A stretch of DNA of 64,000 nucleotides from contig NZ_JAGGPB010000027.1 of assembly GCF_018614055.1 (NCBI RefSeq), positions 1-64,000 of the forward strand. The letters are read 5' to 3'. Positions within the stretch are counted from its first letter, which is position 1. Each line of letters opens with the position of its first letter. The DNA comes from Streptomyces sp. ISL-98 (lineage in GTDB: Bacteria; Actinomycetota; Actinomycetes; Streptomycetales; Streptomycetaceae). Of this stretch, positions 7,841-15,484 are shown in pieces. Below the pieces are notes generated by a model. The model was not told the DNA's origin. It worked only from the letters and a program-made list of their open reading frames with translations, and ran no database searches. The translations under genes were made by a program, and so were the position numbers.

Positions 7841-8040
7841 TCCTTCGGGGCGAAGCGGGTCAGGAGCTCGCGGGGGATCACGACGAACGTCTCGCTGGTG
7901 CCCACGTCGCGGAGCTGGGCGAGGTGCTCGGGGTCGGTCAGCTGGTCGCCCTGTACGACGATGTCCCCGGTCTCTTCGACTTCGTACAGCGTGGGGCAGT
8001 TGCCGTGCTCGGATGTGGTCCCGATGAACTTGAGCGTCAT
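7837..8040 (-). CDS. 67-aa acidic protein, first gene of the XRE cassette
   Basis: ATG at 8040 with GGAG about 8 bases upstream. The protein (MTLKFIGTTSEHGNCPTLYE at its N terminus) is small, acidic, soluble and ends FVVIPRELLTRFAPKE. It is the type of mini partner regularly found ahead of DUF6879/XRE genes. It may act as a modulator of the regulator, but that is inference. Confidence 0.75.
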   Translation of the reverse strand: MTLKFIGTTSEHGNCPTLYEVEETGDIVVQGDQLTDPEHLAQLRDVGTSETFVVIPRELLTRFAPKE

Positions 8041-8089
8041 GGGGTGCTCCGTTCTCGCTGATGGGAGCACCAGCATGCAGAGAATCCGC

Positions 8090-8156
8090 TTACGGTTGCC
8101 TTGGGTTGCGCAAGATTGCCTGCTCCGACGTATGCGACTTCCGTTGCGCGCAACGG
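8090..8156. promoter_or_regulatory. probable promoter/operator region of the XRE cassette
   Basis: Upstream of the 67-aa gene lie a perfect 16-base palindrome CCGTTGCG-CGCAACGG (8141-8156) and the words GGTTGCC, GGTTGCGC and GATTGCC (8094-8120). Similar GATTGCGC words recur in tandem at 6412-6428 before the miniprotein genes. They are candidates for binding by the cassette's XRE protein. Confidence 0.4.
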
Positions 8157-8203
8157 AGAGCGCGCCTGGCCGTACGAGCGACGGGCGCGCGCCGAACGCA
8201 CGA

Positions 8204-8241
8204 AAGCGTCCCCTCTCACCCGAAGGTGAGAGGGGACGCTT
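8204..8241. terminator. strong 17-bp hairpin, bidirectional terminator
   Basis: Perfect 17-base complementary arms (8204-8220 and 8225-8241) around a CGAA tetraloop, without a T tract, as is usual for actinomycete terminators. It lies between the insert's cassette promoter and the convergent XRE gene at 8520 and may insulate them. Confidence 0.75.
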
Positions 8242-8438
8242 CTACGTTCCGATGGACTGGTAGAGGGTGACTGCCAGCGCCGACAGGCTGTCCCCTCTCG
8301 ATTTTCTTCAGCCAGTCGGGGCCGCGTCCGCACAGCCCGGCGAGGACCGTAGCCGGAACAGTGGGCGCACAGCGGATCACGATCGTCGGCGGTCGGCAGG
8401 CAGCCCGAGCACGCTCGGCGCCGGCGTTGGGGAAGGGT

Positions 8439-8492
8439 CGGATTCGCCGGCCTCCAGCACCTGGCGCTGCGCGCCCGGGGATGAACGGGGAT
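8439..8492 (+). pseudogene. C-terminal remnant of the 137-aa membrane gene (right flank duplication)
   Basis: The bases encode the last codons (FAGLQHLALRARG, stop) of the gene at 3579-3992 and are 52/54 identical to 3947-4000. This is the right copy of the host sequence duplicated around the insert. Confidence 0.85.
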
Positions 8493-8519
8493 GAAGGGAG
8501 GCGGAGGGGAGACGCCTGA

Positions 8520-9341
8520 TCAGGGCGCCAGCGACTGAAGGTACTTGACCGTCGCCGGGTCGGCCGGAAGGAAGGTTTCGATGGCCAGCTCGGCGACGGT
8601 CACGTCCATCGGGGTGTTGAAGGTCGAGATCGACGAGACGAACGACAGCACCCGGCCGTCGTGCTCGATCTGGAGCGGCAGCGCGAAGTAGGGGTACGGC
8701 GGGTCGTCCGGGCGGTCCGGCTCGTCGGCGCCGGCGCCGACGTCGGCCTCCGGCATCGGATAGGCCGACACCTCGTCGTACACCGCACGCAGCGCCTCCG
8801 ACCTGGCCAGGGCGATCTGACGCTCCATCTGGGCCTTCAGGTGGCCGCGCCACTCGCGCAGATTGCGGATGCGCGGTGCGAGGCCCTCGGGGTGGAGGGT
8901 GATCCGCATCGCGTTCAGCGGCGGCGTGAGGAGATGCTCGGGCAGGCCGTCCAGCAGCATCATGATGCCGAGGTTGGCCGCGATCACCGTGTACGAGCCG
9001 TCGACCACGAGAGCGGGATACGGCTCGTAGCCCTGCAGCAGCCGCTCGATGCCCTCGCGCAGGGCGCCCATCGCCGGGTCGTCGAGCGACGTCTCGCCGT
9101 ACTGCGGGGCGTAACCGGCCGCCAGGAGCAGCGCGTTTCGCTCCCGTACAGGTACGTCGAGGTGCTCGGCCAGTCGCAGGACCATCTCCTCGCTGGGGCG
9201 CGACCTGCCGGTCTCGATGAAACTGATGTGCCGCGCCGATGATTCGGCACGCAGCGCCAACTCCAGCTGAGTCAGCCGCCGCTGCTCGCGCCAGCCACGG
9301 AGCAGCGGACCCACACCCTTGTCGACCCCCACAGTTGTCAT
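8520..9341 (-). CDS. XRE regulator with MmyB-like ligand-binding domain
   Basis: A 273-aa protein. The HTH is at about residues 10-65 (LTQLELALRAE, then ARHISFIETGRSRPS). The C-terminal MmyB-like domain of about 190 residues (LLAAGYAPQY and following) is thought to sense a small molecule. Start ATG at 9341 is preferred over an upstream in-frame ATG because HTH conservation begins immediately after it. A 40-base piece of its 3' region is duplicated at 4001-4040. It is divergent from the pterin dehydratase gene, so the region 9342-9469 may be a shared control region. Confidence 0.9.
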   Translation of the reverse strand: MTTVGVDKGVGPLLRGWREQRRLTQLELALRAESSARHISFIETGRSRPSEEMVLRLAEHLDVPVRERNALLLAAGYAPQYGETSLDDPAMGALREGIERLLQGYEPYPALVVDGSYTVIAANLGIMMLLDGLPEHLLTPPLNAMRITLHPEGLAPRIRNLREWRGHLKAQMERQIALARSEALRAVYDEVSAYPMPEADVGAGADEPDRPDDPPYPYFALPLQIEHDGRVLSFVSSISTFNTPMDVTVAELAIETFLPADPATVKYLQSLAP

Positions 9342-9469
9342 ACCGGAGACCGTAACCGATCGCTGAATTACGGCCATGGAATGTCCGCGGCAGCGTCTGG
9401 GCATCAATTCGACCGGAAAGTGGCAAGCTGATCAGCACCGCAACACTTTTCTCCGGAGGGAGCTTCGCC

Positions 9470-9775
9470 ATGGCCACCGAGCCGCTGTCGCAGAAGGAGA
9501 TCGAGGACCGGCTCCGCGAACTGCCCGGCTGGTCGCTGGACGACAGCCGGATCGCCCGTACGTACCGTCTGGGTACGCACTTCGCGGGGGCCGCGATGGT
9601 CGTCCACGTCGCCCAGATCCAGGAGGAGCTCGGCCACCACTCCGACCTGACCCTCGGCTACAACACCCTGGCGCTGACCGTGAACACGCACAGCGCCGGA
9701 GGTGCGGTCACCGAGCTGGACTTCGAACTCGCGCGCAGGGTCGAGGACATCGCGCGGGGGCACGGGGCGAACTGA
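9470..9775 (+). CDS. 4a-hydroxytetrahydrobiopterin dehydratase (PCD/DCoH)
   Basis: A 101-aa enzyme that dehydrates 4a-hydroxy-tetrahydropterin to recycle pterin cofactors. The family core is visible: LPGWSLDD near the N terminus, then EELGHHSDLTLGYNTLAL with the catalytic His pair, and a C-terminal helix with TELDFELARRVE. The length matches complete family members. ATG at 9470 follows GGAGG. Divergent from the XRE/MmyB regulator. Confidence 0.93.
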   Translation: MATEPLSQKEIEDRLRELPGWSLDDSRIARTYRLGTHFAGAAMVVHVAQIQEELGHHSDLTLGYNTLALTVNTHSAGGAVTELDFELARRVEDIARGHGAN

Positions 9776-9811
9776 CGCCGGGCTGACCACGTCAACCGTA
9801 CGATCTTCGGC

Positions 9812-10555
9812 ATGCTGGATTACGACGCCGAAGCCGCCCAGTACGACGCCACCCGGGGCGGCGTCCCGTGTGCCGAGGCCGCCGCCCGGGCGGTGCTCGG
9901 CCTCGTGCCCGCGCACGCCTGCACCCTCCTCGACATCGGTTGCGGCACCGGCATCGTCACCGCCCGCCTGGTCCGGCCGGGCCTGCGGGTGCTGGGCGCC
10001 GACGCGGCGTACGGCATGGCCAGGAAGGCCGCCGACCGGCTGGGGCCGGGTTCGGTCGTACTCGCCGATGTGCGGCGGCTGCCGCTGCCGACCGCGTCCG
10101 TCGACGCGGTGAGCGCGGTCTGGCTGCTGCACCTGGTGCGGGACGCGGCGCACGTGCTGGCCGAGGCGGCTAGAGTGCTGCGCCCCGGCGGCGTGTTCGT
10201 CACCACCGTCGACAAGGACGACGCGCACGACGTGGGCTGCGACATCGACGCCGTCCTCGCTCCGTACCGTACGGCCCACGCCTTCGACCGTACGGAACTG
10301 ATCGAGGCGTACGGGGCGGAGCACGGCCTGACGGCGGTGGGCGACGCCCGCTTCGTCGGCCACGGCCAGGGGCGTTCGCCGCTGCGCACCGCCGACGCAC
10401 TGCGCAAGGGGCAGTACGCCTCGCGCATCACGGTGCGCGGGGCGGCGGCGGAGGACCTCGCGACCGCCTTGTCCGCGCTCCCGGATCCGGAGTCACCTCG
10501 CCCGGACCCGGAATACCGGCTGCTTGCGCTGCGGAAGGAGGTGGGGGGTGCGTAG
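9812..10555 (+). CDS. class I SAM-dependent methyltransferase
   Basis: A 247-aa protein with the SAM-binding loop LLDIGCGTGIVTARL at about residue 35, an acidic residue in LGADAAYG, and the later DAVSAVWLLHLVRD and RVLRPGGVF motifs of UbiE/methyltransf_11-type enzymes. The substrate is unknown. It follows the pterin dehydratase by 36 bases on the same strand and may be co-transcribed. The downstream sequence is a GC-rich repeat, then a convergent gene. Confidence 0.85.
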   Translation: MLDYDAEAAQYDATRGGVPCAEAAARAVLGLVPAHACTLLDIGCGTGIVTARLVRPGLRVLGADAAYGMARKAADRLGPGSVVLADVRRLPLPTASVDAVSAVWLLHLVRDAAHVLAEAARVLRPGGVFVTTVDKDDAHDVGCDIDAVLAPYRTAHAFDRTELIEAYGAEHGLTAVGDARFVGHGQGRSPLRTADALRKGQYASRITVRGAAAEDLATALSALPDPESPRPDPEYRLLALRKEVGGA

Positions 10556-10614
10556 CGGCAGCCGTGGCCGCAGCCGTAGCTGATGGCTGCGGCGGGCTCT
10601 GTTCTCCCCTACCC

Positions 10615-10765
10615 GCCAGGAGCGGGGTCTGGGGCGGAGCCCCTGTTTCGGGAAGGGGCGGGGAGGGGAAGCGCCGCACCGCACGTGCGCCCGCGCCGCA
10701 GGGAACCCGCACCGCACCCGCACCGCGCGCACCCGCGCCGCATCCACACCCGCCCCCATCAACTG
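10615..10765 (+). repeat. dispersed GC-rich repeat, intergenic copy
   Basis: Carries the words GGGGTCTGGGGC, CGGGAAGGGGCGGG and a C/CG-rich tail with CCGCAGGGAACCCGCACC. The same order of words and a similar tail occur at 26830-27040; shorter versions occur at five other sites in the window. Confidence 0.7.
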
Positions 10766-10771
10766 CCCCCA

Positions 10772-11626
10772 TCACCCACCCCACGTACCCGCCGCCGCCT
10801 CCTCCCGGGCGAAGTCCGCGAAGTCCTTCGGCGCGCGGCCCAGCACCCGCTCGACCCCGTCCGTCGTCGACGCGTTGTGCCCGTCGAGCAGAGTGCCGAA
10901 CAGCCCCGCCAGCCACTCCGCCACCGCCCCCGGCATCCCGTACTCCTGCAGCATCGCGGCGTACTCCGCCACCGACACCGGGACATACCGCACCTCGCGG
11001 CCCGTTGCCTTCGAGATCTCCGCCACGACCTCGGCGAAGGTCAGCAGCCGGGGGCCGGTCAGCTCGTGCACCAGACCCGCGTGCCCGTCCTCCGTGAGCG
11101 CCGCGACCACCACATCCGCCAGATCGTCGGCGTGCACCCACGGCTCCGCCGTCTCGCCCGCGGGGAACGCCACTTCACCGGCGATGACGCCCTCGACCAT
11201 GGCGCCCTCGCTGAAGTTCTGCGCGAAGAAGCTCCCGCGTACGACCGTGAGCGCCGCACCCGACTCGCGCAACGCCTCCTCCGCCAGCACCGCTTCGGGC
11301 TCGCCGCGCCCCGAAAGCAGCACCAGCCGGTGTATGCCCTCCTCCTTCGCGATCCGGCCGAAGGTCCGCACCGCTTCCACGGCCCCGGGAGCGGCGAGGT
11401 CCGGGTAGTACGCGACATACGCCGCGTCCGCGCCGCGCAGCGCCGGACCCCATGTCGAATCGTCCTCCCAGTCGAACCGCACCTCACCCTTGCGGGATCC
11501 GGACCTGACCGTCGTACCGAGGGCGGCGAGCCGCTCGACCACTCGGCGGCCGGTCTTGCCCGTGCCGCTCGTCACCAACACCGTTGCCTGCTCGGGCTGC
11601 GCTGCCTGCTTAATGTTTTCTGTCAT
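10772..11626 (-). CDS. NmrA-like / atypical SDR NAD(P)-binding protein
   Basis: A 284-aa Rossmann protein with the nucleotide-binding pattern VLVTSGTGKTGRRVVERL at about residues 15-32 and no YxxxK catalytic pair, typical of NmrA/ergot-alkaloid-type atypical SDRs that act as redox sensors or reductases. Start ATG at 11626. It is divergent from the AraC gene with 81 bases between, so the AraC protein probably controls it (inference). Confidence 0.85.
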   Translation of the reverse strand: MTENIKQAAQPEQATVLVTSGTGKTGRRVVERLAALGTTVRSGSRKGEVRFDWEDDSTWGPALRGADAAYVAYYPDLAAPGAVEAVRTFGRIAKEEGIHRLVLLSGRGEPEAVLAEEALRESGAALTVVRGSFFAQNFSEGAMVEGVIAGEVAFPAGETAEPWVHADDLADVVVAALTEDGHAGLVHELTGPRLLTFAEVVAEISKATGREVRYVPVSVAEYAAMLQEYGMPGAVAEWLAGLFGTLLDGHNASTTDGVERVLGRAPKDFADFAREEAAAGTWGG

Positions 11627-11707
11627 GCCTCAAGATTCGCCGGGCGAGCCTGGACGGGCCATGCTTCAAAGGTTCAACTCCATACGTCTGCGTCTACGCT
11701 GAGGTTC

Positions 11708-12649
11708 ATGGACGTACTCGCGGACCTCCTCGACGGGCCGCGCGCCCGCGGCGCCTTCCTCCTCCGCGCCGTGATGAATCCGCCCTGGGCGGTACGCGTC
11801 GAGGACCGGGCACCCCTCTCCCTTATGTGCATGACCCGCGGCAACGCCTGGGTGATGCCCGACGGTGGCGACCCGGTACTGCTGCGCCCCGGCGACATCG
11901 CCATCGCGCGCGGCCCCGAGCCGTACACCTGCGCCGACGACCCGGCGAGCCCGCCGCGCGCCAGGATCGGACCTGGGGGCGTGTGCAACACGCTCCAGGG
12001 CGAGCCGCTGGCCGACGCGATGCATCTGGGCGTACGGACATGGGGCGACAGCCCGGACGGGGCTTCGGCCATGCTCATCGGTACGTATCAACTGGCGGGG
12101 GAGGTCAGCGGGCGGCTGCTGGACGCGCTGCCGCCGCTGGTGTACCTGCCTGCCGAACTGTGGAACTGCCCGCTGATGCCGGCGCTCGAAGACGAGATCG
12201 GCAGGGACGAACCCGGCCAGAGCGTGATGCTGGACCGGCTGCTCGACCTGCTGCTGATCGCCACGCTCCGGACGTGGTTCTCACGGCCCGAAGCGGAGGC
12301 GCCGGCGTGGTACCGGGCAATGGGCGACCCCGTCGTCGGCCAGGCCCTGCGGCTGATGCAGAACGACCCCGGCCACCCCTGGACGGTGGCCGCGCTCGCT
12401 GCGAAGGCCGGCGTCTCGCGGGCGGGGCTCGCCCGGCGCTTCACCGAGCTGGTGGGGGAGCCCCCGATGGCGTACCTCACCGGGTGGCGCCTCGACCTCG
12501 CCGCGGATCTGCTGCGCGAGACGGACACGACGGTAGGGGCGGTGGCGCGGCAGGTCGGCTACAGCGGGTCCTTCGCGCTGAGCGCGGCGTTCAAACGGGT
12601 GCGCGGAGTCAGTCCGCAGGAGTACCGGACGGCGTTGCGCCGGGTGTGA
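11708..12649 (+). CDS. AraC-family regulator with cupin sensor domain
   Basis: A 313-aa protein. The N-terminal cupin-type domain (about 10-180; LRPGDIAIARGPEPY) is followed by a C-terminal AraC double HTH (about 205-310) with WTVAALAAKAGVSRAGLARR and the second helix pair ending GVSPQEYRTALRR. Start ATG at 11708, 81 bases from the divergent reductase gene, which it probably regulates. Its stop codon lies inside a 14-base tandem repeat. Confidence 0.9.
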   Translation: MDVLADLLDGPRARGAFLLRAVMNPPWAVRVEDRAPLSLMCMTRGNAWVMPDGGDPVLLRPGDIAIARGPEPYTCADDPASPPRARIGPGGVCNTLQGEPLADAMHLGVRTWGDSPDGASAMLIGTYQLAGEVSGRLLDALPPLVYLPAELWNCPLMPALEDEIGRDEPGQSVMLDRLLDLLLIATLRTWFSRPEAEAPAWYRAMGDPVVGQALRLMQNDPGHPWTVAALAAKAGVSRAGLARRFTELVGEPPMAYLTGWRLDLAADLLRETDTTVGAVARQVGYSGSFALSAAFKRVRGVSPQEYRTALRRV

Positions 12650-12714
12650 TGCCTACGGTGTGATGCCTGCGCTGTGATGTCTACGGTGTGATGTTGCCGC
12701 TGTGATACTTACGG
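12645..12714 (+). repeat. five 14-bp tandem repeats over the AraC stop codon
   Basis: Five imperfect units of the form TGTGATGCCTACGG run from 12645 to 12714. The first unit contains the AraC stop TGA (12647-12649), so every later unit carries another TGTGAT. The array ends at the convergent lectin gene's stop. Confidence 0.9.
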
Positions 12715-13209
12715 GTTGATCACCGGCTCCAACTGCCACCACTGGCCGGGGGAGTCGGTGTCCTCCCACTGCTGCACATTCCCGCCGTCGTCCATGCTCC
12801 CGTCGGCGACCTCCAGCAGCAGCCCGCTCACGTAACTGATCAGGGTGACCGTGCCCGGCGCGTCCAGGTGCTGCTCGATCAGCCACTCCTGGGCGCCGAA
12901 GTTGTTGGCCTTCCACTGCTGGATGTTGGCCCCGTTCTCGGTCGAGGCCCCGGCAACGTCGAGCCGCTTGCCGCTGGCGGCGTTCACCAGGTGGTAGAGG
13001 CCACCGCCGCTGTGTACGGCGGACACGTACCAGTGCTGCGCCGGGCCGCCGCTCTCCTTGCCCTGCTGGACGTTGGCACCGCTGCCCTTGTTGCCGCCGT
13101 ACACCTCAAGCAGCAGGCCGCTGCCGACGTTGCGCAGGCGGTACGTGCCTTCGGAGATGGGCTGGGGCTTGGGGGCGTCATCGCTTGTGTTGCCGCTGGT
13201 GCTGGTCAC
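12709..13209 (-). CDS. ricin-type beta-trefoil lectin domain protein
   Basis: A 166-aa protein that is almost entirely a ricin B/RICIN fold. Three trefoil repeats are visible, each with a Gln-rich turn (NVQQGKES, NIQQWKAN, NVQQWEDT) followed about 7 residues later by a Trp pair or HW/EW. Such domains bind galactose-type sugars or act as carbohydrate-binding modules. The start is GTG at 13209 with GGAAGG upstream. No signal peptide is present and no catalytic domain is attached, so it is either cytoplasmic or exported by another route. Confidence 0.85.
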   Translation of the reverse strand: MTSTSGNTSDDAPKPQPISEGTYRLRNVGSGLLLEVYGGNKGSGANVQQGKESGGPAQHWYVSAVHSGGGLYHLVNAASGKRLDVAGASTENGANIQQWKANNFGAQEWLIEQHLDAPGTVTLISYVSGLLLEVADGSMDDGGNVQQWEDTDSPGQWWQLEPVINP

Positions 13210-13293
13210 GCGGTGCCTTCCGTGTCGCGGTGTCGTATCCGGCCGTCGTGGGGGCGAGGTTGACGCAGTTGGCGCAGGACCGCCAATTAGTGA

Positions 13294-13827
13294 TCACCGT
13301 ACGTTTGTGTTGTGCAGGGCGTCCCTGGCGATGTCGACGAAGCCCATGACGGACTGCCAGAAGGGGGCGTAGCAGTCGTTGAACCGCTGGGCTGCGTCGG
13401 GCTGTCCGGCGATCATGGCCTCAAGGGCGCGGTAGTTGTCCGACGTCGCGCGACGCAGAGCGTCCGCGGCTTCGGCTACGGGAGCGGGCCCCTCCAGGTC
13501 GACGACCCACACGCGGTGGCGCAGGCTCGCGTACTCGTCGCGCAGGCGACCTCGTAGATCCTTGAGTGCGGCGGCTCGCGCATCGGTATCGCGGATCTGG
13601 TCGGCGTCGGTGACTTTCCAGTAGAGCTCGCCCATGCGCTGGGCCTGCTCGATCACATCGACGTACGCGCCGCGCCGAGCCGCCCTGAGGCGGTCGGTCT
13701 CGACGCTGGCTGCGGCCGTGTCCGCCTGTATTCGGGCGGCGCGGGCCGTGCCTCGGCTGGTCACGAAGCTGGCGAGTACGGCGGTTCCGGCGGTGAGAGC
13801 GGCGATCCAGAGGGTGTTGTCGGCCAT
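13294..13827 (-). CDS. membrane-anchored hypothetical protein
   Basis: A 177-aa protein with one hydrophobic segment at residues 4-22 (LWIAALTAGTAVLASFV) followed by a long helical, charged region that may form a coiled coil. No catalytic motif or family is recognised. The ATG at 13827 is the natural start because the membrane segment begins directly after it. It is monocistronic between the lectin and aldo/keto reductase genes. Confidence 0.7.
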   Translation of the reverse strand: MADNTLWIAALTAGTAVLASFVTSRGTARAARIQADTAAASVETDRLRAARRGAYVDVIEQAQRMGELYWKVTDADQIRDTDARAAALKDLRGRLRDEYASLRHRVWVVDLEGPAPVAEAADALRRATSDNYRALEAMIAGQPDAAQRFNDCYAPFWQSVMGFVDIARDALHNTNVR

Positions 13828-13969
13828 GGGAAAGAGTGTCCGCGATCACGAAGTCGCGCATAAGAGCAGGCGCCGACGCCACATGGGGATGGCGTCGGCG
13901 TGTCCTGGATTCGTTCCGGAATGGTTCTGGAATTCGTTCTGGAGTTTGTTCTGGGAATCGTCAGGCGTC

Positions 13970-14806
13970 TTAGTCGAACGTCGCCGGGTCCGGGCCGAGG
14001 CGCTTGCCCTCGTCGAGGGCGGCGAAGGCCGCGAGGTCGTCGGCGTCGAGCTCGAAGTCGAAGATGTCGATGTTCTCGGCGATCCGCGACGGCGTTACGG
14101 ACTTGGGGATGACGACATTGCCGACCTGGAGGTGCCAGCGCAGCACGACCTGGGCCGGAGTCTTCCCGTGCTTCTGCGCGATCGCGACGACCGTCGGGAC
14201 TTCGAGCAGGCCCTTGCCCTGGCCGAGGGGGGACCAGGCCTCGGTGGCGATGCCGTGCTGGGCGTGGAAGGCGCGGGACTCGGCCTGCTGGAGGTGCGGG
14301 TGGAGCTCGATCTGGTTGACGGCCGGGACCACCGAGGTCTCGCCGATGAGCCGTTCGAGGTGCTCGGGAAGGAAGTTGGAGACGCCGATCGCCTTGGCGC
14401 GGCCGTCCGCGTAGATCTTCTCGAAGGCCTTGTACGTGTCGACGTACGCGCCCTTGGAAGGCACCGGCCAGTGGATCAGGTAGAGGTCGACGTAGTCGAC
14501 GCCGAGCTTGGCCAGCGAGTCGTCGAAGGCGCGGAGCGTGGAGTCGTAACCGTGCTCCGAATTCCAGAGCTTCGTCGTCACGAACAGCTCGTCGCGGGGG
14601 ACGCCGGAGGCGGCGATCGCCTTGCCGGTGCCGGTCTCGTTCTCGTAGATCGCGGCGGTGTCGATGCTTCGGTACCCGGCCTGGATCGCTGTGCCGACAG
14701 CGTTCGCGGCCTCGTCGTCAGGCACCTGCCAGACGCCGAAACCGAGCTGGGGCATCTCGACGCCATTGTTCAGGGTGAGGGAGGGGGCGGAGGAGGCCTT
14801 GCTCAC
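13970..14806 (-). CDS. aldo/keto reductase (2,5-diketogluconate reductase type)
   Basis: A 278-aa NADPH-dependent reductase. The family's first signature is present (GYRSIDTAAIYENE, with D and Y of the catalytic tetrad), then VTTKLWNSEHG with the catalytic Lys, YLIHWP with the His, and the C-terminal IPKSVTPSRI that binds NADPH. The start is taken as GTG 14806 with an AGGA upstream. An ATG at 14857 would add 17 residues rich in Arg and Ser that lie outside the fold. The physiological substrate is unknown. Confidence 0.92.
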   Translation of the reverse strand: MSKASSAPSLTLNNGVEMPQLGFGVWQVPDDEAANAVGTAIQAGYRSIDTAAIYENETGTGKAIAASGVPRDELFVTTKLWNSEHGYDSTLRAFDDSLAKLGVDYVDLYLIHWPVPSKGAYVDTYKAFEKIYADGRAKAIGVSNFLPEHLERLIGETSVVPAVNQIELHPHLQQAESRAFHAQHGIATEAWSPLGQGKGLLEVPTVVAIAQKHGKTPAQVVLRWHLQVGNVVIPKSVTPSRIAENIDIFDFELDADDLAAFAALDEGKRLGPDPATFD

Positions 14807-15484
14807 GAGCGATCGGTCCTTACTTCGTCGGTTGCTACTCCCCTCGTCAACGATCACGGGGCCTGAAGCATTCCCGTCCTGTGCCCGCAGCGGAGGCGAC
14901 GGGCCGCAGAGGCTCGGCTCTCAGGCATTGCGTCTGGGGGTTTCGGGCCGCACCGAGCGGGTCACGGTCGGTGAGCCGAGTCGGCGCATCAAGGGCGCTC
15001 GTTCGTGGCGTCGACGCCTTGTCCGGCGGAGTGGGCTGGCGGGGTGGTCCGGGCCGTTTCGGTGGCTTACGGCTTGGTGGGTGGTGCGCACCGGTGGAAT
15101 GGGGCGACCCGGCTCGGTTCGGGGTCCACCACTCCCGGTGGTCGGCTGAGACTCATGCCCGGTGTCTGGGGTGAGTGGGCTGGGGAGCGGCGAGCCCGGT
15201 TCGACTTGGGGGTCGGGGCTGGCCCCGGAGAAGGCCCGGGAAGTGGCCGATCGCCGTCGCCGGGCGGCGGGCCGGTGGATGGGGTACACGCACCACGTCT
15301 TGGGGCGGCCCGGCCGATCTCAGCGTCCACCCCGGCCGTCTGCTGGTGCGACACCGCACTCCTACCCCAGCCCTCAGCTCGGAGGCGAAAGTGTCTTCTT
15401 CCACGCACAAGACGCCAGCGGGATGCTTTACGGACCATGGCGCCGTCGTATGGCCGGCATGTGGCCAGACGACTGAGTGGTTGC
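14807..15484. other. 678-bp gap without a supported gene
   Basis: GC-rich sequence between the aldo/keto reductase and an alpha/beta hydrolase. A 122-codon minus-strand frame (14921-15289) is Arg/Pro-rich without a domain, and a plus-strand frame ending at 15476 is equally unconvincing. No tRNA, hairpin or clear promoter was identified. It may be a decayed gene. Confidence 0.4.

Noticed and set aside
12645..12714. Possible CRISPR-like array
   Set aside because: Units are directly adjacent 14-mers without spacers and no cas gene is present; it is a slippage array.
12709..13209. Ricin fold taken as a toxin
   Set aside because: Only the lectin fold is present; no N-glycosidase or other toxic domain and no secretion signal.
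14921..15289. 122-codon minus-strand frame in the gap after the aldo/keto reductase
   Set aside because: Arg/Pro-rich, no domain, no ribosome-binding site; not supported as a gene.
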